A stretch of 6,032 nt of DNA from Desulfobia sp. (GTDB lineage: Bacteria; Desulfobacterota; Desulfobulbia; Desulfobulbales; SURF-16), in assembly GCA_030608985.1 (NCBI GenBank), contig JAUWDC010000082.1, forward strand, positions 1 to 6,032, given 5' to 3'. The position numbers were made by a program, and so were the translations under genes. The notes under the pieces are model-generated. The model did no database searches and was not told where the DNA came from. It worked only from the letters and a program-made list of their open reading frames with translations. This document shows, one piece after another, positions 1 to 5,937 of the stretch (positions are counted from its first letter, which is position 1; each line of letters starts with the position of its first letter).

Positions 1-4
1 TGAC

Positions 5-1129
5 TTAATCCCCTCTTTTGACTGCTGAATCAGGGCGTTGGATAACCATCCATGTTCTCATGGCAAGTCTGCCACTCTCTTTCAACCTGCCGGATACAGT
101 AATCCTGCTGATATGTCTCATCAGCGGCTTATCGTTATTGATATACACAGAATTGCCCTCTACAACTGCAGGTTTCCAGCCAAGACCACTCACGTAAATA
201 CCGAGTGTTCCGGGAACATATAGATTCACATCTTTCACTGTACAGCCAAAGCGCGATACGAAAGGATGTGACAATGCTGTTGGCGGTGGATCCATATCTT
301 TTACAGGCATATCTACACGATTCAGAACCTCTTCAAAATGCTCTATGCCGGACCATTCATTGCCCAGGATAGGTTCCCTTGGGATAAGCATTAAGTCTGA
401 ATCAAGGCTTACTGATCCAGGGTCTTGACTCATAATCGCCTCATAACCAATGGATAAGGCTTCTTCCAGGACGATTGAATTATACTCACCATAGGGAATA
501 GCAAAAAATCGTGGTTTTTCCCCCAACTGTTCCGATAAAATGCGGCTCCCTTTCAACAAGTCCTCATGAATCCATGTTCTGTATTGTGATTCATCCATAT
601 TTTTCGGCCAATCACCGAGGCGATGATGAGAATAGGAATGGTCCTGGAAATCAACACCGTCAGCCTTCATTTTCCTAATTTCACTCCAACTCAGTATATC
701 CTTATAGTTTTTGTCTGTTGCTTTAACATACAGAAATACAGTGAAAGGATATCCGTATGACTTCAGTATTGGCCAGGCGACATCATACACACTCTTGTAG
801 CCATCATCGATTGTGATAACAACGGCTTTGGGGGGTAACGGCTGCCGATTTTTAATGGAAAAAATCAGCTCCTGCAGAGAGATAACCTGATAATTATTTT
901 TCTTGAGGTATTCCATCTGCTCTTTAAATCGGGCAGTTGGAACATTCGTGGTTGGATATCTGTCATCACCAAATCGATGATAGATCAATACAGTAACTCC
1001 AGGATCGGCATTATGGTCTGTCTTTTCCTCTGCGGAGACAGAAAAAGGAGCAAAAACAAACATGATAATTAACATTAACAATACGAAACATCTCACTGTA
1101 ATAATGTATTTATTGAACAAAGTTCTCAC
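5..1129 (-). CDS. Exported polysaccharide deacetylase (PgaB/IcaB-like, NodB-type domain)
   Basis: This gene encodes a predicted metal-dependent carbohydrate esterase (CE4 superfamily) that removes acetyl groups from N-acetylated sugars of a surface or matrix polysaccharide, acting outside the inner membrane. Numbered from the GTG start (374 aa), residues 1-33 form a signal peptide with a long hydrophobic core and a VSA/EE cleavage site. The catalytic domain follows: YHRF at 50-53, TIDDGY at 106-111 (D108 the likely base, D109 a metal ligand), HSYSH at 164-168 (the HxxxH metal pair), and the PYG loop near 212-214. Residues from about 275 to the end are a tail that I cannot assign to a family. 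I chose GTG at 1127-1129 because AAGGAG lies six bases upstream; a TTG nine codons earlier would place that ribosome binding site inside the gene. It is divergent from the cyclophilin. The fold is secure; the substrate is unknown and no synthase gene is in view. Confidence 0.9.
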   Translation of the reverse strand: MRTLFNKYIITVRCFVLLMLIIMFVFAPFSVSAEEKTDHNADPGVTVLIYHRFGDDRYPTTNVPTARFKEQMEYLKKNNYQVISLQELIFSIKNRQPLPPKAVVITIDDGYKSVYDVAWPILKSYGYPFTVFLYVKATDKNYKDILSWSEIRKMKADGVDFQDHSYSHHRLGDWPKNMDESQYRTWIHEDLLKGSRILSEQLGEKPRFFAIPYGEYNSIVLEEALSIGYEAIMSQDPGSVSLDSDLMLIPREPILGNEWSGIEHFEEVLNRVDMPVKDMDPPPTALSHPFVSRFGCTVKDVNLYVPGTLGIYVSGLGWKPAVVEGNSVYINNDKPLMRHISRITVSGRLKESGRLAMRTWMVIQRPDSAVKRGD

Positions 1130-1135
1130 ATAGTG

Positions 1136-1141
1136 CTCCTT
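1136..1141 (-). promoter_or_regulatory. Ribosome binding site fixing a GTG start for the deacetylase
   Basis: On the minus strand AAGGAG is followed by six bases (CACTAT) and then GTG. The overlapping ATG within TATGTG is in another frame and meets TGA at once, so GTG is the only credible start with this site. The choice also gives a signal peptide with the normal short positively charged N-terminus. Confidence 0.8.
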
Positions 1142-1194
1142 GAAAATGATTTGCAAAGAAACCAGAAAGTTGGTACTGACAGCTTCATACCATA

Positions 1195-1306
1195 ATTTAG
1201 TGCCTTACAGCTTGTTTTGTGTAAAAAATAACAAGAAATTAAATGGCAGCTTTTTACAATAAAAGCTGCCATTACCCTTAAGGCACTTATCCCGTTCTCT
1301 CGGGGT
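1195..1306 (+). repeat. Element copy L: conserved leader/promoter-like repeat upstream of the cyclophilin
   Basis: This 112-base intergenic element is repeated in inverted orientation at 5827-5937. The left block 1195-1239 matches the other copy at 43 of 45 positions, and the right block 1278-1306 at 27 of 29. The centre (1240-1277) is unrelated in sequence but palindromic. AGTGCCTTA (1199-1207) is perfectly complementary to TAAGGCACT (1279-1287), so the centre can sit on a closing stem. Downstream, ATCCCG and CGGGGT (1289-1294 and 1301-1306) can form a six-pair RNA stem with a six-base loop. The element ends 31 bases before the cyclophilin start. The 31 bases that remain are too few for a full promoter, so the cyclophilin promoter probably lies in or just before this element. 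I could not fix convincing -35 and -10 boxes. A small non-autonomous mobile repeat is the alternative. Confidence 0.8.
1242..1273. other. Perfect 13-bp hairpin in the centre of element copy L
   Basis: Bases 1242-1254 are fully complementary to 1261-1273, with a TACAAT loop and a GGCAGC core in the stem. On the plus strand no T-run follows, so it is not a standard terminator in that direction. On the minus strand the stem is followed by TTTAATTT, so it could stop or slow transcription heading toward the deacetylase and insulate the divergent genes. It may equally be a structural part of the repeated element, because copy R holds a weaker, AT-only palindrome at the same place. Confidence 0.75.
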
Positions 1307-1337
1307 ACAGACGAATTACACACGGAGGAAATAACAC

Positions 1338-1928
1338 ATGATCTCAAAATTTCGTACACTGTCTCTTCTTGCAGCCATGCTTCTTATTTTGCCAGTGGCA
1401 ATAAGCCAGGCTGAATCAACGGAATCCACAGCTGATATCATCATGGAAACATCCATGGGAACCATTACAATAGATCTTTTTGATGATAAGGCTCCTATTA
1501 CCTGTAAAAATTTCAGAGCCTATGTAAATGAAGGTTTTTTCAACGGCCTGATTTTTCACCGGGTTATTCCAGGCTTTGTTATTCAAGGTGGAGGATTTGA
1601 GCCGGGGTTGAAGAAGAAACAAACACATCCGCCCATCCTGAACGAAGCGGATAACGGTTTAAAAAATCTACGTGGCACACTCTCCATGGCAAGAACGCAA
1701 GATATTTTCAGCGCCACCAGCCAATTTTTCATCAGCCTTGTTGATAACAAAAGTTTAGACCACAGAGGAAAAACTCCCAGTGGCTATGGCTATGCTGTTT
1801 TTGGTAAAGTCACACAGGGAATGGATATTGTTGACAAAATTGCAGCAGTACCCACTGGAACGAAAAGAAACTTCAGGGATGTGCCGGTACAGGATGTTGT
1901 AATGCTGAAGGTCTACGAAAAAAAATAA
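1338..1928 (+). CDS. Exported cyclophilin-type peptidyl-prolyl cis-trans isomerase
   Basis: This 196-aa protein is a predicted isomerase of prolyl peptide bonds that assists folding of exported proteins. Residues 1-25 are a signal peptide (hydrophobic core 8-22, cleavage SQA/ES), which points to the periplasm. A single cyclophilin domain fills the rest: FHRV at 73-76 with catalytic R75, IQGGGFEPG at 82-90 with Q83, MAR at 117-119, SQFF at 128-131, YAVFGKV at 152-158 and a C-terminal strand. The core, including GGGFEPG and an inserted loop near 143-151, reads more like cytoplasmic PpiB of E. coli than PpiA, although it carries an export signal, so I give no symbol. The position matching Trp121 of human CypA appears to be S139, as judged by the following LD; other bacterial cyclophilins also lack this Trp. 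GGAGG at 1324-1328 lies nine bases before the ATG. The gene is convergent with parC and has a repeated element upstream. Confidence 0.95.
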   Translation: MISKFRTLSLLAAMLLILPVAISQAESTESTADIIMETSMGTITIDLFDDKAPITCKNFRAYVNEGFFNGLIFHRVIPGFVIQGGGFEPGLKKKQTHPPILNEADNGLKNLRGTLSMARTQDIFSATSQFFISLVDNKSLDHRGKTPSGYGYAVFGKVTQGMDIVDKIAAVPTGTKRNFRDVPVQDVVMLKVYEKK

Positions 1929-1935
1929 CTACTAT

Positions 1936-1987
1936 CCAGTCTCAGGCAATGAACAATAGAAATTTTTCATTGCTTGAGATCTACTGG
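1936..1987. terminator. Long hairpin between convergent cyclophilin and parC, likely a bidirectional terminator
   Basis: Bases 1940-1953 pair with 1966-1979 (14 pairs, one of them G-U). CCAG at 1936-1939 can extend the stem by pairing with CTGG at 1984-1987 across a short bulge. It fills the spacer between two converging genes, which is where a shared terminator is expected. No T-run follows directly on the plus strand. On the minus strand a run of seven T lies about 14 bases beyond the stem, at the cyclophilin 3' end. The fold is clear from the sequence; termination activity is inferred. Confidence 0.65.
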
Positions 1988-1989
1988 AA

Positions 1990-3978
1990 TCACTTCTTGT
2001 CGGGAAAAAGCGGCAGGGGCTTCGGCCCCTCCTTTTCCAGAATATCGTCTTTCTTTTTGGCAGCCAGTACCCCGACCCGCCGAACACCCCTGGTTGACAC
2101 CCTTTTCCCAAGGGCAGCTGCCCCTTTTATCAGAAAACTCTGGAGTTCAAAATCCTCGTAATTGCTCCTGGCACGCTTGGACGGTTTGTAATATACCCGC
2201 ACCCTCCCCTCCTCTCCAATGGAGAGAAATTGAATAACCGATTTTTTATGTTCAGGGAATAATCGGTATTCCTTATCAAGGATAAATTTTGGGGTTGTAA
2301 ATCGTTTTACAAAAGATAAATTCTGCTCTCCATTCCTGTAAATAATATTAAAGGTTAATTTCTCTTCATACTTACCAACCCAGCAGAGATCTCGGCCTAC
2401 AAATACTTTATCCGCAACATTTATGACCTGGTATAACCCATTATTAAAAATTAGAAGAATTTTATCATACTCTGAGCAGGGGAAAGAAATATCAGTATCC
2501 GTCTGGACTTGATGTCCAAGAAAACCATCCTTATTATAGCCGACCGTCAGGTTTGACAAGGCAACCTTACGAGCCTCAACTTCATCAAAGGTTCGCAAAC
2601 GGGTATGCCGAGGATAGAGATGACCATATTTTTCGAGAAGTCCGTCAATATACGCTATGGTGTATCCAACCATATCTTTGAGTTCCTTTTCAACCTTGCG
2701 GATTTTCTTCTGGACCTCTTTAATATCTTTTTGTTTCTTATTGATATCGTAACGGGAAATTCGCCGGATACGGATTTCAAGAAGACGCTCAATGTCTTCT
2801 TTGCTGATATCCCTGACTAATTTATCCCTGAATGGCAGAAGTGCTTCTTCGATGGTAGAGAAAACAAGTTTATAGGTAGTACACTCTTCAATCTTCTTAT
2901 AGAGTCGCTCTTCGATAAAAATCTGTTCCAGGAGGTGGGCATGAAGTTTCTCCCTCAACCGGTCGCGCTCAATGGTCAATTCTGTTTCAAGATCCCGAAT
3001 CAATTTGTGGGTATTGCTCTCAAGTACTTCTGAAACAGATATATTAACAGGCCTGCTATTACGTATAACTGTGAGATTGGGGCTTATAGAAACTTCGCAA
3101 TCAGTAAATGCATAGAGTGCTTTAATGGTTTCATGGGCATAGACACCGCGGGCAAGCTTAATTTCCAGTTCAACTTCTTCCGCAGTAAAATCATTGATAG
3201 ATTGGATTTTTATCTTCCCTGTCTTGGCGGCTTTTTCAATACTTTCCATCAATGACAGTGTTGTCGTGGTGTAGGGAATTTCTTTAATGAGAATAGTTTT
3301 TTCATTTTTTTCGACAATTTTAGCTCGGCATTTCAGCCGGCCATTGCCATCCGCGTAACCAGAAATATCCAGCTCACCACCCTGAAGGAAATCAGGATAA
3401 ATTTCAAAAGGCTCTTCTATGAGTATCTTCTTTTGTGATTCAAGAAGTTCAACAAAATTATGGGGCATTATTTTTGTTGCCATTCCAACAGCGATGCCCT
3501 CAACTCCCTGCAACAGCAATAAAGGAAGCTTGGCAGGAAGGCAAACGGGCTCCTGCATTCTTCCATCATACGAATCAACAAATTCAGTCAGATCTTTGTT
3601 GAAAAGAGCTTCTTTAGCTAGTGGAGAAAGTCGACATTCTATATAACGGGCAGCAGACGCACCATCACCGGTAAAAATATTGCCAAAATTCCCTTGGCGC
3701 TCAATGAGAAACCCTCTATTTGCAAGATTAACAAGTGCCCCGAAAATTGACTGATCTCCATGGGGGTGCAGTTTCATGGTTGCACCAACGACATTGGCAA
3801 CCTTGCAGAACCTGCCGTCGTCCATATTAAACAACGTCTGCATTATTCTACGCTGTACTGGTTTTAAGCCATCTCCCACATCAGGAATAGCACGTTCCTT
3901 TATAACGTAGGATGAATATTCAAGAAAATTTTTATTGAAGAGCTGATGCAGCTCGCCGTAATCGGTTACTATTTCCAT
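1990..3978 (-). CDS. parC: DNA topoisomerase IV subunit A (Bacteroidetes/Chlamydia-like ParC)
   Basis: This is the DNA-cleaving subunit of a type IIA topoisomerase, 662 aa, expected to act as A2B2 with ParE in decatenating and relaxing the chromosome. The winged-helix core holds GLKPVQRR at 37-44, HPHGD at 71-75 and the catalytic pair R111-Y112 in SAARYIECRL. QGVEGIAVGMATKIMPHNF lies at 157-175, followed by the tower and a charged helical coiled-coil region (about 325-440) that forms the C-gate. The C-terminal part (about 470-640) has beta-pinwheel character, but is too short for the six blades of GyrA, and no GyrA box (QRRGGKG) is seen, which argues against gyrase. The tail is Lys- and Pro-rich. 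The positions matching E. coli ParC S80 and E84 are Q76 and G80. The start lies one base after the parE stop with no strong Shine-Dalgarno site, so translation is probably coupled to parE. Confidence 0.93.
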   Translation of the reverse strand: MEIVTDYGELHQLFNKNFLEYSSYVIKERAIPDVGDGLKPVQRRIMQTLFNMDDGRFCKVANVVGATMKLHPHGDQSIFGALVNLANRGFLIERQGNFGNIFTGDGASAARYIECRLSPLAKEALFNKDLTEFVDSYDGRMQEPVCLPAKLPLLLLQGVEGIAVGMATKIMPHNFVELLESQKKILIEEPFEIYPDFLQGGELDISGYADGNGRLKCRAKIVEKNEKTILIKEIPYTTTTLSLMESIEKAAKTGKIKIQSINDFTAEEVELEIKLARGVYAHETIKALYAFTDCEVSISPNLTVIRNSRPVNISVSEVLESNTHKLIRDLETELTIERDRLREKLHAHLLEQIFIEERLYKKIEECTTYKLVFSTIEEALLPFRDKLVRDISKEDIERLLEIRIRRISRYDINKKQKDIKEVQKKIRKVEKELKDMVGYTIAYIDGLLEKYGHLYPRHTRLRTFDEVEARKVALSNLTVGYNKDGFLGHQVQTDTDISFPCSEYDKILLIFNNGLYQVINVADKVFVGRDLCWVGKYEEKLTFNIIYRNGEQNLSFVKRFTTPKFILDKEYRLFPEHKKSVIQFLSIGEEGRVRVYYKPSKRARSNYEDFELQSFLIKGAAALGKRVSTRGVRRVGVLAAKKKDDILEKEGPKPLPLFPDKK
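2015..2030. other. GC-rich UUCG-tetraloop hairpin inside the parC 3' end
   Basis: AGGGGC and GCCCCT pair perfectly around TTCG on the plus strand, giving the very stable C(UUCG)G tetraloop, with CCTTTTCC downstream. On the minus strand (parC sense) the loop is CGAA, and TTTTT follows five bases after the stem. It encodes the Pro-rich end of ParC, about 25 bases before the stop codon. It could back up termination of cyclophilin transcripts that read through, or form the parC 3' end, but codon choice alone may also explain it. Confidence 0.5.
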
Positions 3979-3979
3979 T

Positions 3980-5803
3980 TCAAACTAGATGATCCATGAT
4001 GAAGGATTTTCTGTCAGGAGTATTTTTCCCCATGTAAAAGCTGAGCAATTTAGGAACATTACTCAAACGATCAATGCTCACCTGCTGCAGGCGCATCTTC
4101 TCGCCTATAAACTGTTTAAACTCTTTTGGGGAAATTTCACCTAACCCTTTAAACCTAGTGATCTCCACCTGCTTGTGTGCCTTTCCTCTCCCTTTCAGAT
4201 TTTTTTCAGCAGCTAATTTTTCCTTTTCTGAATAGCAATATCGTGTTTCTTTTTTATTTCTTACCCGAAAAATAGGTGTTTCCAGAATAAATATATGCCC
4301 ACGTTTGACAAGATTTTCATAATAATGGAGGAAAAAGGTAAGCAAAAGGTTTCTGATGTGAAGCCCGTCAACATCTGCATCCGTGGCAAGAACTATCTTG
4401 TCATATCGAAGGTTGCTCAACGAATCTTCAATATTCAAGGCACGCATCAGGTTGTACATTTCATCGTTTTTATAAAGAAGAGCCATGGATTGCCCATAGA
4501 CATTCAGAGGTTTCCCTTTCAAGGAAAAAATTGCCTGGGTCATAGGGTCGCGGGCAGAGACGATAGAACCTGAAGCAGACTGCCCTTCGGTAATGAAAAC
4601 CATGTTATCTCGACCAGGCTTTGATGGCTTGTCCTTAGTAGGATGATACTTGCAATCCTTGAGCTGTGGAACCCTGATCACAACTTTTCTTGATTTGACT
4701 TTCGCTTCTTTTCTTACCTGCTGTAATTCTTTACGGACTTTTTCGTTCAGTTGGATTTTATCTATTAGTATTTCCGCAACATCTGTATGTTTATACAGAT
4801 AATCACAGACAAAATCCTTCACCTTGCTCACAATAGAGCCGCGAATTTCAGTGTTGCCCAGCTTGTTTTTGGTCTGCGACTCAAAAATAGGATCCTTCAC
4901 CTTGACGGCAATCGTACCGACAATACCTTCCCTTACATCGTTACCTGAAAATTTCGTCCCTGCAAATTCGTTGACGCCTTTGAGAATTCCCTCCCTGAAG
5001 GCGGAAAGATGGGTTCCCCCTTCATTGGTATAGGTGCCATTGACAAACGAAAAATAATTTTCTCCATAGCCGGCAGTATGGCACAGTGCAAATTCAAGAG
5101 TGTCATCCTTGCCATATAAAGGAACATACAATTGACCATCTTCAACTTCATTATCAAGAAGGTCGAGTAAACCGTTAGAAGAATGAAAGCATTCTTTATC
5201 AAGGTACAGCTTCAGCCCTGCATTGAGGTAGGCATAACGCCAAAGACGTTTCCGAATAAAATTTTCCTGGTAATGAAATTCTTCGAAAACATCTCCATCA
5301 GGATAAAATTCAACGAGCGTCCCGTTCTTTTCTTTACTTTCCCCTTTTTCCAGCTTGAGGAGCGAGCCATTTGAAAAAATTGCCTTGGTAAAATGCCCTT
5401 CACGAAAGGAAGTAACAACAAAATCTTCTGACAGGGCATTGACGGCTTTTGTGCCAACACCGTTCAGCCCAACAGAAAACTGAAAAACGTCGGTGTTGTA
5501 CTTGGCGCCTGTATTAATAACGGACACACATTCCACGAGTTTACCAAGAGGAATGCCCCTACCGAAATCGCGAATGGTGACTCGTTGATTATCCTGGACT
5601 CCTATATTAATTCTTTTTCCGGCGCCCATAATAAATTCATCAACGCCATTATCGACAATTTCCTTTAACAGAATGTAGATACCATCATCAGGATGGGAGC
5701 CGTTTCCAAGACGGCCTATATACATCCCAGGTCGGAGACGGATATGCTCAAGGGAGCTCAGGGTTTTTATTTTCGTTTCATCGTAAACAGTTGCAGCTGA
5801 CAT
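3980..5803 (-). CDS. parE: DNA topoisomerase IV subunit B (Bacteroidetes/Chlamydia-like ParE)
   Basis: This is the ATPase subunit of topoisomerase IV, 607 aa, whose N-terminal gate captures the DNA segment passed through the break made by ParC. The GHKL ATPase domain has RPGMYIG at 24-30, E48 (general base) and N52 (Mg ligand) in KEIVDNGVDE, DFGRG at 79-83 and GLNGVG at 112-117. The transducer domain has the QTK loop at 310-312. The TOPRIM domain has EGQSA at 406-410 and DADVDG at 475-480 (Mg-binding acidic residues), followed by TRFKGLGE near 549-556. The length fits ParE and lacks the large GyrB insertion. In the EGDSA motif the Asp is Gln (Q408). The gene is first in a parE-parC operon. 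Its ATG (5801-5803) has only a weak upstream TAAG, unlike the strong sites of the neighbouring genes. The inverted element copy R lies 23 bases upstream. Confidence 0.95.
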   Translation of the reverse strand: MSAATVYDETKIKTLSSLEHIRLRPGMYIGRLGNGSHPDDGIYILLKEIVDNGVDEFIMGAGKRINIGVQDNQRVTIRDFGRGIPLGKLVECVSVINTGAKYNTDVFQFSVGLNGVGTKAVNALSEDFVVTSFREGHFTKAIFSNGSLLKLEKGESKEKNGTLVEFYPDGDVFEEFHYQENFIRKRLWRYAYLNAGLKLYLDKECFHSSNGLLDLLDNEVEDGQLYVPLYGKDDTLEFALCHTAGYGENYFSFVNGTYTNEGGTHLSAFREGILKGVNEFAGTKFSGNDVREGIVGTIAVKVKDPIFESQTKNKLGNTEIRGSIVSKVKDFVCDYLYKHTDVAEILIDKIQLNEKVRKELQQVRKEAKVKSRKVVIRVPQLKDCKYHPTKDKPSKPGRDNMVFITEGQSASGSIVSARDPMTQAIFSLKGKPLNVYGQSMALLYKNDEMYNLMRALNIEDSLSNLRYDKIVLATDADVDGLHIRNLLLTFFLHYYENLVKRGHIFILETPIFRVRNKKETRYCYSEKEKLAAEKNLKGRGKAHKQVEITRFKGLGEISPKEFKQFIGEKMRLQQVSIDRLSNVPKLLSFYMGKNTPDRKSFIMDHLV

Positions 5804-5826
5804 ATGTGACTTACAAAAGGGGAATA

Positions 5827-5937
5827 ACCCCGAGTGAACGGGATAAGTGCTTTAACAGTAGATATAAATATTTTATTTCAAAAATAATTTTTATTTCTTG
5901 TTATTTTTTACACAAAATAAGCTGTAAGACACTAAAT
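5827..5937 (-). repeat. Element copy R: conserved leader/promoter-like repeat upstream of parE
   Basis: This is the inverted partner of 1195-1306 and reads into parE. On the minus strand the left block (5937 to 5893) differs from copy L at two of 45 positions and the right block (5855 to 5827) at two of 29. The 37-base centre is almost pure A and T, and can form only an imperfect stem (about 11 of 14 pairs) where copy L has a perfect GC-containing hairpin. The closing stem is weakened to one G-U pair and one C-A mismatch (AGTGTCTTA with TAAAGCACT). The small ATCCCG/CGGGGT stem is kept. The element ends 23 bases before the parE start, so the operon promoter is probably within or just before it. 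The conserved blocks are visible directly; the role is inferred. Confidence 0.8.

Noticed and set aside
1205..1245. Sigma-70 promoter boxes in the conserved left block
   Set aside because: Candidates such as TTGTGT with TAAATG match the consensus at only about three of six positions per box and are not kept at the -10 in copy R, so I do not annotate a promoter.
1199..1287. Reading AGTGCCTTA/TAAGGCACT as terminal inverted repeats of a MITE
   Set aside because: Conservation with the other copy extends past the right arm through the CGGGGT hairpin, no target-site duplication is visible, and the arms differ in copy R; a mobile origin stays possible, but these are not clear ends.
1126..1359. Minus-strand open frame of 77 codons across the divergent intergenic region
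   Set aside because: It runs through the repeat element, overlaps both flanking starts, and has a Cys/Ser-rich composition with no family resemblance; the frame is open by chance.
2212..2226. Palindrome CTCTCC-AAT-GGAGAG
   Set aside because: It lies inside parC codons for an ordinary SIGEEG segment, and a three-base loop with no context makes a function unlikely.
1974..2237. Plus-strand open frames (70 and 87 codons) opposite the parC 3' end
   Set aside because: They are antisense to a well-supported coding region, have no ribosome binding site, and encode low-complexity Pro/Ser-rich peptides.
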